NCBI RefSeq assembly: GCF_022059845.1
Contig: NZ_CP091851.1
Coordinates: forward strand, 2,852,001-2,916,000
DNA from: Terrirubrum flagellatum
Lineage (GTDB): Bacteria; Pseudomonadota; Alphaproteobacteria; Rhizobiales; Beijerinckiaceae
Direction of reading: 5' to 3'
Length of the DNA: 64,000 nt
The translations under genes and the position numbers were made by a program. Of this stretch, positions 51,205 to 59,592 are shown in pieces (the stretch's first letter is position 1; each line of letters begins with the position of its first letter). Below the pieces are notes generated by a model that was given only the letters and a program-made list of their open reading frames with translations, was not told the DNA's origin and ran no database searches.

Positions 51205-52326
51205 TCAAAGTCCGAACTCGCGCGACAACGCGTCGAGCCTGTCGCCCACCGCCTCAGCGCTCAAGGCGCGGCGCGCGTCAGCGAGCGCTTTCGCCGCCTT
51301 CTCCTTCTCGCCGAGCGCCATATGCGCGCGGATCAGCCGCGCCCATTCGTCAGGCGATCCGCCCTGCGACGCAAGCCGCTGCGCCAGACCATCGACCATG
51401 CCACGGATCGCCGCGGCGCGTTCTTCAGGCGGCAGATTTGCAATCGCCTCGCCGCCTTTTGGAACGCCTTCGGGCGTCGCGCCAGACGACGGAACGCCGC
51501 GCAATCTCACGAGCCTTTCGCGGACGGCGTCGATCCAGGGCGCATCCGCGGTGGAGTCAGCGAGCAGATTTTCAAATCCCGCAATCGCGCCGGCGCGGTC
51601 GCCATCCTGTTCGCGCGCCAGCGCGAGATAATAGCGCGCCTTCGGCTGTTTCGGATTGAGCTCGGCGGCGCGCGCCAGCTTCTCTTTCGCGTCCGCTGTG
51701 ACAATGCCATCGGCGCGGGCGATCAGACCTTCGGCGAGATTGGCGAGACGGTCCGGATTCTCGCCGAGAAGGCGCAGCGCTTCGGAATAAGCGCGAATGG
51801 CGTCGTCGATGCGGCCGAGCCGGAAATACACGGGCGCGATGACTTCATAGCCCGCACCGTCGTTCGGATCCTGCTGGAGATGCGCTTCGATGCGCGCCAC
51901 CGCCTGTGCGAGATCGAGAGTTGCGGGATCGACCGCTCTGCGCGACGCAATCGGCTGGTCGGGAAGATGGGGAGAACCGGTCGCGCCATAAAACACCAGC
52001 GCAACAGCGGGAACGAGCATCAGCGCCAGCAGCGACGCTAGGGTGCGGCGACGGCGCGCGGCATCGAGCGAATTTCCCTGCGCGGGCGCGTCGCTATCGC
52101 TGCGCAGCAGACGGCGCGCCGCCTCCGTACGCGCGGCGCCAGCTTCCTGCTCGCCAATCAACCCGCGCGCGGCGTCGCGATCGATGTCGGCGAGCGCCGC
52201 GCGATAAAAAGCCGCATCATCGGCGGTGCGCGCCTCGGCGCGCGGACTGACGCGCGCCAGCGGCCAGAGCAGCAGCAGTGCCGCCGCTCCGGTCATCGCC
52301 GCAAGGATCGCCCAAAGCGCAACCAT
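51205..52326 (-). CDS. ccmI: Cytochrome c-type biogenesis protein CcmI
   Basis: 373 residues. Two membrane helices at the N-terminus ([20 protein letters not shown] and [20 protein letters not shown], about 95-115) flank a cytoplasmic loop with [20 protein letters not shown] and [20 protein letters not shown], a signature of CcmI. The periplasmic part carries TPR-like helices ([20 protein letters not shown]). CcmI acts as a chaperone that binds the C-terminus of apocytochrome c. First gene of the leftward ccm operon, 5 bases after a lipoprotein gene on the same strand that may be cotranscribed. Confidence 0.93.
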   Translation of the reverse strand: MVALWAILAAMTGAAALLLLWPLARVSPRAEARTADDAAFYRAALADIDRDAARGLIGEQEAGAARTEAARRLLRSDSDAPAQGNSLDAARRRRTLASLLALMLVPAVALVFYGATGSPHLPDQPIASRRAVDPATLDLAQAVARIEAHLQQDPNDGAGYEVIAPVYFRLGRIDDAIRAYSEALRLLGENPDRLANLAEGLIARADGIVTADAKEKLARAAELNPKQPKARYYLALAREQDGDRAGAIAGFENLLADSTADAPWIDAVRERLVRLRGVPSSGATPEGVPKGGEAIANLPPEERAAAIRGMVDGLAQRLASQGGSPDEWARLIRAHMALGEKEKAAKALADARRALSAEAVGDRLDALSREFGL

Positions 52327-52331
52327 CGGAA

Positions 52332-52694
52332 TTAGCTGGCCGGCATGATCTTCCAGGAGCCGCCGGCGACCCGGCAGGCCTTCCCGGTCTCGCGCTTTGG
52401 CCGCCCATCGATGAAGATCGTATGGGCGTAGTCACGGCACGGCCCGTCATCGCCGGCGGACAGGGCGCCCGGCTCGACATAGCCGTAAAAGCCCGGCCGC
52501 GAGGCCGTCCAGCGTCGGGGCGAGCCGGAAGACGCGGCGTCGAGCACCGCCTGCTCGGCCATGCCCTTCTCGCTGTCGTCGAGTTCGCCGGCGGGGGGAT
52601 CAGCGACCGCGCGCGGCGCGCCGCCGCCCGTGCAGCCGACCAAGACAAGCGCCAAACCGATCGAAATGCTCAAAATGCGCCAGTTCTCGCCCAT
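52332..52694 (-). CDS. Small lipoprotein, RT0821/Lpp0805-like surface protein
   Basis: 120 residues with a type-II signal: ILSISIGLALVLVGC, cleavage before Cys20, the lipidation site. The C-terminal part (about 85-115: DGPCRDYAHTIFIDGRPKRE, then GKACRVAGGSWKIM) matches the RT0821/Lpp0805 pattern in which C-R-D/E-Y, T-I-D-G and A-C-R..G-W are conserved. Function of the family is unknown; members are exposed at the cell envelope. ATG 52694 gives the signal directly after the start. It sits 5 bases before ccmI and may be carried on the same transcript. Confidence 0.8.
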   Translation of the reverse strand: MGENWRILSISIGLALVLVGCTGGGAPRAVADPPAGELDDSEKGMAEQAVLDAASSGSPRRWTASRPGFYGYVEPGALSAGDDGPCRDYAHTIFIDGRPKRETGKACRVAGGSWKIMPAS

Positions 52695-52817
52695 CGCCCG
52701 CCGCCTGCCTCGCGCGTTTCGCCGGTCCTTGCGGCGAAATGAGGGTGGCGTCAAACGGCGGACTCCATTCGCACTTTCGTCAATGAGTCGCCTTGAGACG
52801 GATCAAGCGAGGAGCTA

Positions 52818-52840
52818 TGTATATCCCAGTGGGATATACA
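52818..52840. promoter_or_regulatory. VapBC operator: perfect 10-base inverted repeat
   Basis: Arms TGTATATCCC and GGGATATACA with a 3-base AGT spacer, 15 bases upstream of vapB. AbrB-type VapB antitoxins autoregulate by binding such repeats as the VapBC complex. TATAC or TATGTATAT in the arms may overlap the promoter -10 element. Confidence 0.8.
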
Positions 52841-52855
52841 AGTGGAGGGCGCATC

Positions 52856-53089
52856 ATGGCCCGCTCGACCGTCTTTAAAAGCAACCGCTCCCAGGCCGTC
52901 AGGCTGCCCAAGGCCGTCGCCTTCCCCGAGGGCGTCCATGAGGTGGAAATCATCGCGATCGGCGCGAACCGGCTCATCAGCCCCGTCGGGCATCGGTGGG
53001 ATGATTTTTTCCGCCCGGAGAACCGGATGTCCGACGACTTCATGACCGAGCGAGTTGATCCGCCGCCGCAAGAACGGGAGCCGATGTAA
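52856..53089 (+). CDS. vapB: VapB-type antitoxin (AbrB/SpoVT fold)
   Basis: 77 residues. The N-terminal swapped-hairpin domain (MARSTVFKSNRSQAVRLPKA, then VAFPEGVHEVEIIAIG) is typical of chromosomal VapB antitoxins. The C-terminal half (HRWDDFFRPENRMSDDFMTE) is the toxin-inhibiting tail that fills the VapC active site. The start at 52856 has a GGAGG site; an earlier ATG frame is only the operator region. It binds a perfect palindrome just upstream and neutralises the adjacent VapC. Confidence 0.93.
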   Translation: MARSTVFKSNRSQAVRLPKAVAFPEGVHEVEIIAIGANRLISPVGHRWDDFFRPENRMSDDFMTERVDPPPQEREPM

Positions 53090-53111
53090 CGGTGACAAGC
53101 GAGCGTCGGCG

Positions 53112-53510
53112 ATGTCGCGCTACATGCTGGACACCAATATCTGCATCTACGTCACCAAGGAGATGCCGATGCATCTCGTCGAACGCTTCAACGCGAGCGC
53201 CGAGCAGATGTGCATTTCATCGATCACTTACGGCGAGTTGCGCTATGGCGTTGAGAAATCGGCGCGACGCTTAGAAAATCTAAGGAAGCTCGAAGAGTTC
53301 GCCGGGAGGTTGGAGATTTTTCCATTCACAACGAGCGCGGCTGAACATTACGGCCAAATTCGCGCCGACCTCGAACGCGCGGGAACGCCAATCGGCAACA
53401 ATGATCTGCTCATCGGCGCGCATGCGCGAAGCGAAGGATTGATCCTCGTCACCAACAACAGGCGTGAGTTTGACCGCATTCCCGGATTGCGCGTCGAGAA
53501 CTGGCTGTAG
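53112..53510 (+). CDS. vapC: VapC-type PIN-domain toxin
   Basis: 132 residues. PIN-domain acidic residues are Asp7 (MLDTNICIYV), Glu42 (ITYGELRYGVE), Asp98 (NNDLLIGAHA) and Asp121 near TNNRREFDRI. YMLDTNICIYVTKEMP is characteristic of the VapC group that cuts initiator tRNA. The start at 53112 is 22 bases after vapB and fits a coupled operon. VapC would block translation when VapB is degraded. All catalytic positions are intact, so the pair looks functional. The end is 9 bases from the convergent sensor kinase gene. Confidence 0.94.
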   Translation: MSRYMLDTNICIYVTKEMPMHLVERFNASAEQMCISSITYGELRYGVEKSARRLENLRKLEEFAGRLEIFPFTTSAAEHYGQIRADLERAGTPIGNNDLLIGAHARSEGLILVTNNRREFDRIPGLRVENWL

Positions 53511-53519
53511 CTCGCCGCG

Positions 53520-54896
53520 TCACACCGCCGGCAACAACAGGCGCGCTCTCAGCCCGCCGAGCGGCGCGGTCTCGAACTCCACCTTACCGCCATACATGGC
53601 CGCGAGATCGCGCACGATGGAAAGGCCAAGGCCTGAGCCCGGCTTGGTCTCATCGAGGCGCTCGCCGCGGCGCAGCGCGCCGTCGCGCTTGTCCGGCGGC
53701 AATCCCGGCCCGTCATCATCGACGACAAGCGCAAGCTGGCGGCGATCGCCCGCCTCCTCGACGCCGATCGACACTTTCACCTGCAGCTTTGAATATTTGC
53801 CGGCGTTGTCGATGAGATTGCCGACCATCTCCTCGAAATCCTGCTTCTCGCCGCGAAAGCGAATGGTCGAATCCTCCGGCGTTTCGAGATCGAAATCGCG
53901 CTCGCGATAGATCTTGGAGAAAGCGCGCGTGAGCCCTTCGAGCGTCGGCTTCACATCGGTCGCGGCGCCGAGCGCGCCGGCAAGAGCGGCGGCGCGGGCG
54001 CGATTGAGATAATAGTCGATCTGGTGGCGCATCAGCCCCACCTGTTCGTTGATCTTCTCGGTGAGCGGGCCGCCCGCCGCATCGACTTCATTCGTCATCA
54101 CGCTGAGCGGCGTCTTCAGCGCATGCGCGAGATTGCCGACCTGCGTGCGGGCGCGATCGAGAATCTCCCTGTTAGCGTCGATGAGGAGATTGAGCTCGTC
54201 GGCGAGCGGCGCGACGTCGCGGGGATAATCGCCTTCGATGCGCTCGGCGTCGCCTTCACGAATGCGCGACACGGCGCGGCGCAGATCGGTCAGCGGACGC
54301 AGGCCGAACGTCACCTGGAACAAAGCCGAGCCGACCAGCGCGACGCCCAGCAGCAGAAACGTCAAGCCCAGCGCGAGTTCGAATTCCTTGATCTCGTCCT
54401 CGACCTCCGTCGCGTCGGCGGCGACGGAAATCTCGAACTGCCCGTCCTCGCCGAGATCGATCGGCCGCTCGATGATGCGCAGGCGCTTGTCGTCGGCGAG
54501 CGAGACATAGCCGCGCCGCCAGGCCTGGAAACGCTCAAGCGGCACCGACTCGCCGAGCTTCGGCAGCGATTGTCCGAACAACGAGCGCGACGCCTTGAAG
54601 GTGCCGCCGTCAGCCTTGGTCACCTCCCAGTACCAGCCCGAGCCCTGCAGATTGAATCTGGGCTCGCCGAGATTGCCGAGCTCGTTGCGCTCCTGTTCGG
54701 TCGGCGCGGAGAGATCGCCGACGAGCTCCTTCAGATAAACGTTGAGGCGCTCGTCGAACGCCGCCTCGGTGGTGCGGCGATAGATGGTGGAGAGGACGAT
54801 TCCCGCGATGAAGAGAATGACGGCGGAGAGAATCGCCGCCGAGGCGAACAGGCGGGTGGCAATGGAAGCTCCGCCTTCGGCAGGCTTCGCGGTCAT
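53520..54896 (-). CDS. PhoQ-like sensor histidine kinase
   Basis: 458 residues: TM1 at about 16-37, a periplasmic domain of roughly 130 residues, TM2 at about 172-195 and a HAMP-like linker. The DHp domain has GNLAHALKTPLSVMTNEVDA (phospho-accepting histidine at about 261), and the ATPase has NLIDNAGKYS, DDDGPGLPP and GSGLGLSIVRDLAAMYGG. The HALKTPL form of the H-box is typical of PhoQ/RstB-type kinases in alphaproteobacteria. It follows its response regulator gene by 6 bases and is cotranscribed with it and with the small PepSY-like protein. Signal unknown; the PepSY-like protein may modulate it. Confidence 0.9.
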   Translation of the reverse strand: MTAKPAEGGASIATRLFASAAILSAVILFIAGIVLSTIYRRTTEAAFDERLNVYLKELVGDLSAPTEQERNELGNLGEPRFNLQGSGWYWEVTKADGGTFKASRSLFGQSLPKLGESVPLERFQAWRRGYVSLADDKRLRIIERPIDLGEDGQFEISVAADATEVEDEIKEFELALGLTFLLLGVALVGSALFQVTFGLRPLTDLRRAVSRIREGDAERIEGDYPRDVAPLADELNLLIDANREILDRARTQVGNLAHALKTPLSVMTNEVDAAGGPLTEKINEQVGLMRHQIDYYLNRARAAALAGALGAATDVKPTLEGLTRAFSKIYRERDFDLETPEDSTIRFRGEKQDFEEMVGNLIDNAGKYSKLQVKVSIGVEEAGDRRQLALVVDDDGPGLPPDKRDGALRRGERLDETKPGSGLGLSIVRDLAAMYGGKVEFETAPLGGLRARLLLPAV

Positions 54897-54902
54897 CCTC
54901 CG

Positions 54903-55574
54903 CTACGCCTTCGCGTCCGGCGGGTTCAGGATGTAGCCGAGCCCGCGCACAGTCTGGATGATGTCGACGCCAAGCTTGCGGCGGATGCGCCCGACGAACA
55001 CCTCGATCGTGTTCGAGTCGCGATCGAAATCCTGATCATAGAGATGCTCGACGATCTCGTTGCGCGAGATCACCCGGCCGGAATGATGCATGAGATAGGA
55101 GAGCAGCCGGAATTCGTGCGAAGTGAGCTTGATCGGCTGGCCGTCGACGGTGACGCGGCCGGCGCGCGCGTCGAGTCTCACAGGACCGCATTCGAGCTCG
55201 TTCGTCGCATGCCCGGCCGAGCGCCTGAGCAGCGCCCGCAGGCGCGCCAGCACCTCCTCGATATGGAACGGTTTCGCGACATAATCGTCGGCGCCGACGT
55301 CAAAGGCCTCGACCTTGTCGCTCCAGCGATCGCGCGCGGTGAGAATCAGCACCGGCGTCTTCTTGCCCGACTTGCGCCAGGCCTTGAGCACGCTGACGCC
55401 GTCGATCTTGGGCAGGCCAAGATCGAGCACGATGGCGTCGTAAGGTTCGGTCTCGCCAAGGAACTGGCCATCTTCGCCGTCAATCGCCGAATCAACGGCG
55501 TAACCGGCCTGCTCGAGCGCAGCGACAAGCTGCCGGTTGAGGTCGCGTTCGTCCTCGACGACGAGAATGCGCAA
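54903..55574 (-). CDS. PhoP/OmpR-family response regulator
   Basis: 223 residues. The receiver domain has Asp51 in AIVLDLGLPKIDG, the acidic pair in VVEDERD and the Lys of VAKPFHIEE. The effector domain has KLTSHEFRLLSYLMHHSGRV and IEVFVGRIRRKLGVD. Length and motifs are typical. Upstream by 26 bases is a gene for a PepSY-like exported protein, and downstream by 6 bases is the cognate kinase. Such trios are found near metal- or cationic-peptide-responsive systems. The regulon is unknown. Confidence 0.93.
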   Translation of the reverse strand: MRILVVEDERDLNRQLVAALEQAGYAVDSAIDGEDGQFLGETEPYDAIVLDLGLPKIDGVSVLKAWRKSGKKTPVLILTARDRWSDKVEAFDVGADDYVAKPFHIEEVLARLRALLRRSAGHATNELECGPVRLDARAGRVTVDGQPIKLTSHEFRLLSYLMHHSGRVISRNEIVEHLYDQDFDRDSNTIEVFVGRIRRKLGVDIIQTVRGLGYILNPPDAKA

Positions 55575-55600
55575 TCAAGCCTCCTGGCGCGCCTGTGCGG

Positions 55601-55921
55601 CTAGCGCATCTCCATGACGTGCCCGTCGGAGGCGTCGACCAGAACCCGGCCGACCTTGCCGCTGCGCTGAAGCACCGTCACCCAATACACAAGCTGGTCG
55701 TTATGTTGGCAGAGGCGGACGCGCAAGGTTTCGCCGCTCGCGTGGTTGCGGGCGGCGCGCAGGGCCTGGCTGGGAGCGACGGCCTTCTTTTCCGCCACGG
55801 CTTCCTGCGTCGCGTTGGACGACAGACATTCGGTCTGCGCCTGGGCGAGCGCCGGCCCGCCGCAGCCGGCAAGGAGCAACAGGGAAAACAGGAGCGCGGT
55901 GGGGAGATGCATCGGGGTCAT
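55601..55921 (-). CDS. Small exported PepSY-like lipoprotein
   Basis: 106 residues. The N-terminal signal MHLPTALLFSLLLLAGCGGP has a lipobox LLAGC, so the protein is likely lipidated. The C-terminal half includes APSQALRAARNHASGETLRV and VYWVTVLQRSGKVGRVLVDA, ending with DGHVMEMR. This resembles a single PepSY repeat (Tyr-x-Val...Asp-x-x-x-G). It is first in the transcript with the response regulator and kinase, which fits a periplasmic inhibitor or sensor accessory. Start at 55921; an internal ATG at 55912 places the signal earlier and is equally possible. No good ribosome site is seen for either. Confidence 0.7.
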   Translation of the reverse strand: MTPMHLPTALLFSLLLLAGCGGPALAQAQTECLSSNATQEAVAEKKAVAPSQALRAARNHASGETLRVRLCQHNDQLVYWVTVLQRSGKVGRVLVDASDGHVMEMR

Positions 55922-56028
55922 GATGCCGTGGGGGCGGCTGAACCGCTACTGAACAAGAGTTCATGTTTGAAAAGCGGCGGAGGCGCGTGAAATCATCGGG
56001 ATTTGCGTGAAGACGCGCGCCACCGCCT

Positions 56029-56161
56029 GGAGCATGGCGCGAAAAAGTGAAACCGGTTTTTCCGAGACGAACGCGAGCATTCGCTCTGCGAAAGCCATAC
56101 TCCAAACTATGGGAATCGATCACGTTCCCGCATTTTGATTGATTCAATCAAAATGCGGCGT
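56029..56161 (+). repeat. Dispersed palindromic repeat element, copy 2
   Basis: About 133 bases in the intergenic region before the TonB receptor gene. It begins GGAGCATGGCGCGAAAAAGT, continues through AAACCGGTTTTT and ATCGATCACGTTCCCG, and ends with a perfect hairpin (56129-56157) of 13-base arms, CGCATTTTGATTG and its complement, with a 3-base loop. Relative to copy 1 at 10602-10714 it is in reverse orientation. It has some 20 extra or different bases in the middle, and one base pair in the hairpin arm is changed on both sides. Confidence 0.9.
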
Positions 56162-56241
56162 GATCCATCGCCCGCGCCTGTCTGAAGAACCTGCTTCGAA
56201 GGCGGCGGCGGAAATCCTCTTGCCATTCCCGGCCCAAAATA

Positions 56242-56260
56242 TGTAACAGTATAACATCAC
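56242..56260. promoter_or_regulatory. Possible Zur-type operator before the TonB receptor gene
   Basis: TGTAACAGTATAACATCAC lies 44 bases upstream of the receptor start in an AT-rich patch. TATAACAT resembles half of the alphaproteobacterial zinc-uptake regulator box (TGTTATA-type palindrome), while the other half is degenerate. The receptor type (ZnuD-like) makes zinc control reasonable. Recognition by eye only. Confidence 0.35.
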
Positions 56261-56303
56261 TTATACGCTGCGGCTGCGCGCGGCGCCGATCGGGGACTCT
56301 GTG

Positions 56304-58412
56304 ATGAAAGAAATATTGCGTTGGGCGCTGGCGGGCTGCGCGCTCGCCGGCCTGCTCTCGGCCGCGCGGGCGCAAGGCGAAACGCTGGAGATCACCGTGA
56401 CGGCGGACAGCCCGATCGCCGCGCCACGCTCGACCGCGCCAGCAAGCCCCGGCGCGCTGACGGTCATCGACCGAGCGTTCGCGCCCGTGACGTTCCTGAC
56501 CCAGCGCGAGATCATCACCAATGGCGGGCGGACGCTGGGGGACCAGCTCTCCGCCCTCCCCGGCGTCTCGAATTCCGGCTTCGCGCCCGGCGCCGCCAAC
56601 CGGCCGATCATTCGCGGCCTCGATAATTTCCGCGTCCGCATCCAGGAGAACGGGATCGGCTCGCAGGACGTCTCGGACCTCGGCGAGGACCACGGCGTGC
56701 CGATCGATCCGCTCGCGGCCCAGCGCATCGAAATCATCCGCGGCCCCGCCACCTTGCGCTATGGATCGCAGGCGATCGGCGGCGTGGTCAGCGCCGAAAA
56801 CAACCGCATCCCGGACGCGCTCATCGATCCCGGCTTTCACGCGGTGACGCGCGGCGGCGTCTCGTCAGTCGACAAGGGTTATGAGGCTTCGACGCTGATG
56901 GACGCGCGCAGCGGCGACTTCGTCGCGCATGCCGACATCTATAAGCGCAGCGCCAGCGACTATCGCATTCCCGGCGGCACGCAGCTCAACAGCTTCGTCC
57001 GCTCCGAAGGCCAGTCGCTCGGCGGCTCCTGGTTTTTTCCCGGCGGTTATGTCGGCGCCGCGATCTCGCATTTCACCAGCCTCTACGGCATTCCCGGCGC
57101 CGACGCGCCAACAAACCGGACGCGCATTGATCTCGAACAGACGAAAATCACGAGCAAGGGCGAATACCGGATCGACGCGGGCGGCGTCGACGCGCTGCGC
57201 TTCTGGATCGGCGGCTCGTTCTACAAGCACCGGGAAGAGAACATCAATGACGCCGGCGGTTTCGACACCGGCGCGATTTTCCGCAATCGCGAAATTGAAG
57301 CGCGCGTCGAAAGTCAGTTCAAGGCGATCGATACGCCGCTCGGCCGGTGGGTGAGCGCGCTCGGCGTGCAGGCCGGCCGCCAGTCAATCGGCACGGCCGG
57401 CGACGCGGGAAGCCTGCTTGCGCCAGCGACGACAACGACACTCGCCGCCTACGCCTTCGGCGAACTCAGCCTTCTTCCCGCCACGCGCCTGCAAACAGCG
57501 CTGCGCCTGGAGCATGCGCGGGTGGGCGGAACCGCCGCGATCTTCCCCGCCGATCTCCTCGGCGCCTCGGGCGATCCGGTCGACGATCCGCGCACGCGTC
57601 GATTCACTCCCTTCAGCGCGAGTCTCGGCCTGCAGCAGGATATTCCGTTCGGCTTCACCGCCAGCCTGACCGGCCAATATGTCGAGCGCGCGCCCCGCGC
57701 GCCGGAACTGTTCTCGCGCGGCGCCCATGATGCGCCCGGGACGTTCGAGATCGGCGATCCCAATCTCAAGAAGGAGACGGCGAAGACCATCGAACTCGGC
57801 CTGCGCCGCGCGGCCGGCCCATGGCGTTTCGACGGAACGATTTATCACACGCGCTATGACGGCTTCATCTACAAGCGCGCCACTGGCGTTCGCTGCGGCG
57901 ATGATTTCGCGAGTTGCGGCATCGAGGATGATTTTCAGCAGATCGTCTACAGCCAGCGCAACGCGACCTTCACCGGCGCTGAAGCGCGAACGCAATATGA
58001 TCTCCGGGAGATCGGCGGCGGCTTCGTCGGCGTCGAAGGCCAGTACGATATCGTGCGCGCGCGCTTCACCGACGGCGGAAATGTTCCGCGCATCCCGCCG
58101 CAGCGATTTGGCGGCGGCGCCTATTTCAGAAGCGAAACATGGTTCGCGCGCGTGAGTCTCCTGCACGCCTACGCGCAGAACCGGCCCGGCGAGAACGATA
58201 CGCCCACGCCGGGCTACAATCTTCTCAATGCGGAGATTAATTACACCACGTCACTGCGACAGGCAGGATTGCCGAAAGGCGCCGAACTCACCATCGGCGT
58301 ATCGGGAACCAACCTGCTCAACGAAACGATCCGCAACGCGACCTCGTTCCGCAAGGACGACGTTGTCATGCCCGGACGCGGCGGACGATTGTTCGTGAGC
58401 GTGAAGTTCTGA
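56304..58412 (+). CDS. TonB-dependent outer-membrane receptor, ZnuD-like
   Basis: 702 residues. It has a signal peptide (MKEILRWALAGCALAGLLSA) and then a plug domain (about 50-165) with QLSALPGVSNSGFAPGAANR, PIIRGLDNFRVRIQENGIGS and IEIIRGPATLRYGSQAIGGV. A 22-stranded barrel follows, ending in LFVSVKF with the terminal aromatic residue. The stretch SQDVSDLGEDHGVPIDPLAA is typical of the ZnuD group, which takes up zinc and sometimes haem. GTG at 56301 precedes the chosen ATG 56304. The upstream region has a candidate Zur site. No ABC or TonB genes are next to it. Substrate is inferred from similarity only. Confidence 0.86.
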   Translation: MKEILRWALAGCALAGLLSAARAQGETLEITVTADSPIAAPRSTAPASPGALTVIDRAFAPVTFLTQREIITNGGRTLGDQLSALPGVSNSGFAPGAANRPIIRGLDNFRVRIQENGIGSQDVSDLGEDHGVPIDPLAAQRIEIIRGPATLRYGSQAIGGVVSAENNRIPDALIDPGFHAVTRGGVSSVDKGYEASTLMDARSGDFVAHADIYKRSASDYRIPGGTQLNSFVRSEGQSLGGSWFFPGGYVGAAISHFTSLYGIPGADAPTNRTRIDLEQTKITSKGEYRIDAGGVDALRFWIGGSFYKHREENINDAGGFDTGAIFRNREIEARVESQFKAIDTPLGRWVSALGVQAGRQSIGTAGDAGSLLAPATTTTLAAYAFGELSLLPATRLQTALRLEHARVGGTAAIFPADLLGASGDPVDDPRTRRFTPFSASLGLQQDIPFGFTASLTGQYVERAPRAPELFSRGAHDAPGTFEIGDPNLKKETAKTIELGLRRAAGPWRFDGTIYHTRYDGFIYKRATGVRCGDDFASCGIEDDFQQIVYSQRNATFTGAEARTQYDLREIGGGFVGVEGQYDIVRARFTDGGNVPRIPPQRFGGGAYFRSETWFARVSLLHAYAQNRPGENDTPTPGYNLLNAEINYTTSLRQAGLPKGAELTIGVSGTNLLNETIRNATSFRKDDVVMPGRGGRLFVSVKF

Positions 58413-58432
58413 CCGGATTGAACGGCCGGGAG

Positions 58433-58654
58433 CTAGCCGCTCTTCGCCGATCCGATCTTCGAGTCCGCCAGGATGCGGAAGACGACGCCGGCGGCGCTGG
58501 TGACGTTCGTCACGATCAGGGGCGCCACGTCCGCGAGCTGGGCCGCGTCGGCGGCGTTGATCTTCACGCCGACAAGGCCGGCGAGCGAGGCGCCGAAGCC
58601 GATCGCGCCGGCCCAGAAGGTCTTTGATTGCCAGAGGGTCTTCATATCGTTCAT
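58433..58654 (-). CDS. Small holin-like membrane protein
   Basis: 73 residues with two hydrophobic segments (TFWAGAIGFGASLAGLVGV at about 12-31 and VAPLIVTNVTSAAGVVFRIL at about 43-62) and short hydrophilic ends. Size, topology and the sequence WQSKTFWAGAIG resemble the small phage holins often next to endolysin genes in alphaproteobacterial prophages. Its start overlaps the endolysin stop in ATGA with a GGAG site, so the two are coupled. It would form membrane lesions that let the endolysin reach the wall. Family assignment is by general features. Confidence 0.65.
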   Translation of the reverse strand: MNDMKTLWQSKTFWAGAIGFGASLAGLVGVKINAADAAQLADVAPLIVTNVTSAAGVVFRILADSKIGSAKSG

Positions 58655-59238
58655 GGGGTGCTCCTTGCTGAAAAAACCTGTTCAATGAGTCTCGCGCCGC
58701 GGCCCGTCGGCGCGGGCTGCGGCTTCGCCGCGGCGCCGACCTTCGCGGCCTGGAAATGCATCGCGTCCGGCTTCGACCACAGGCCGCCCCACTCCCAGCC
58801 TTCGGCGGCGAAGAGTTCGACGACCGGCTGCGGCATCATGCCGAGGCTGGTGCGATAACGGCGGCCGAAGGCGTTGCGCTCGGGATCGAGATCGATCGCG
58901 GCGCCCCAGGAATGGATCGACAGAGTCGAGCCGCCGCGCTTCAGACGGAAATTGAAGGCGCCGCCGCAGAGATGCATGCGCGCCTGCTCGATTGCGTCCT
59001 GCGAGCCATAATGCTTCGCGACGCCGTCGAGCACGCGCAGCAGCGACTCCGCGCATTTCTTGTGGACGGTCAGCGTCGCGACCTCACCGCCCCATGACCA
59101 GCGCATGCGGTAGGGCGGCTTCACGCGCACGAGGTTGGCGCTCATCCAGGCGGGATCGGCGCGGCCGTCGCGGCCGGAGTCCGGATCGCCATAGAACTCA
59201 TTCATCGCCGACGGTGATTGCGAAGGCCATGCAGGCAT
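58651..59238 (-). CDS. M15-family peptidase, endolysin-like
   Basis: 195 residues. The C-terminal half has the M15 D-Ala-D-Ala carboxypeptidase zinc site: TLSIHSWGAAIDLDPERNAF (His and Asp ligands) and KPDAMHFQA (third His), with Glu in the WEWGG segment. The N-terminal part (GDPDSGRDGRADPAWMSANL) is often seen in phage-type peptidases of this group. There is no signal peptide, consistent with release through a holin. It lies just after the GTA/phage tail genes, separated by a 350-base repeat-bearing gap, and directly before the holin-like gene. An alternative ATG eleven codons in (MNEFYGDP) is possible. Confidence 0.85.
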   Translation of the reverse strand: MPAWPSQSPSAMNEFYGDPDSGRDGRADPAWMSANLVRVKPPYRMRWSWGGEVATLTVHKKCAESLLRVLDGVAKHYGSQDAIEQARMHLCGGAFNFRLKRGGSTLSIHSWGAAIDLDPERNAFGRRYRTSLGMMPQPVVELFAAEGWEWGGLWSKPDAMHFQAAKVGAAAKPQPAPTGRGARLIEQVFSARSTP

Positions 59239-59274
59239 CGTGATGTTTCCGTTTGAGTTGAAAAAATTCAGGCT

Positions 59275-59577
59275 GCGCCTTCGGCGCAGAAATTGTTCGC
59301 TGGACCCCGGACACGGTTCCGCTTCACTTCGTTCCGCTCCACCGTTCCGGGGACGAAGAGAGCTTCAGTGTTTGAGGATAAAGCTCTCTCCATCCCCGGT
59401 TCCCTGCAGCGAGCTTGAGCGAGCGAAAGGGAGACCGGGGTCCAGCAAGAGACTCTGCGAAGCGGAGCGAGCGCATCTTTGAAAGAAATTGAGACTGCGC
59501 CTTCGGCGCAGAAGTTGTTCGCTGGACCCCGGACACGGTTCCGCTTCACTTCGTTTCGCTTCACCGCTCCGGGGACG
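59275..59577. repeat. Direct repeat pair with an inverted piece between tail genes and lysis genes
   Basis: Two about 80-base copies, 59275-59354 and 59497-59577, share GCGCCTTCGGCGCAGAA, TTGTTCGCTGGACCCCGGAC, ACGGTTCCGCTTCACTTCGT and CTCCGGGGACG with few differences. Between them, 59390-59445 holds a stretch partly complementary to their GGACCCCGG segment (GACCGGGGTCCAGC). The whole 59240-59592 gap is non-coding. The copies start with a GCGCC/GGCGC hairpin. Confidence 0.85.
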
Positions 59578-59592
59578 GGAAAGAGCAGCGCT

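Noticed and set aside
59275-59577. Repeats between tail and lysis genes as a CRISPR array
   Set aside because: Only two long copies (about 80 bases) with one long gap, no regular spacers and no cas genes.
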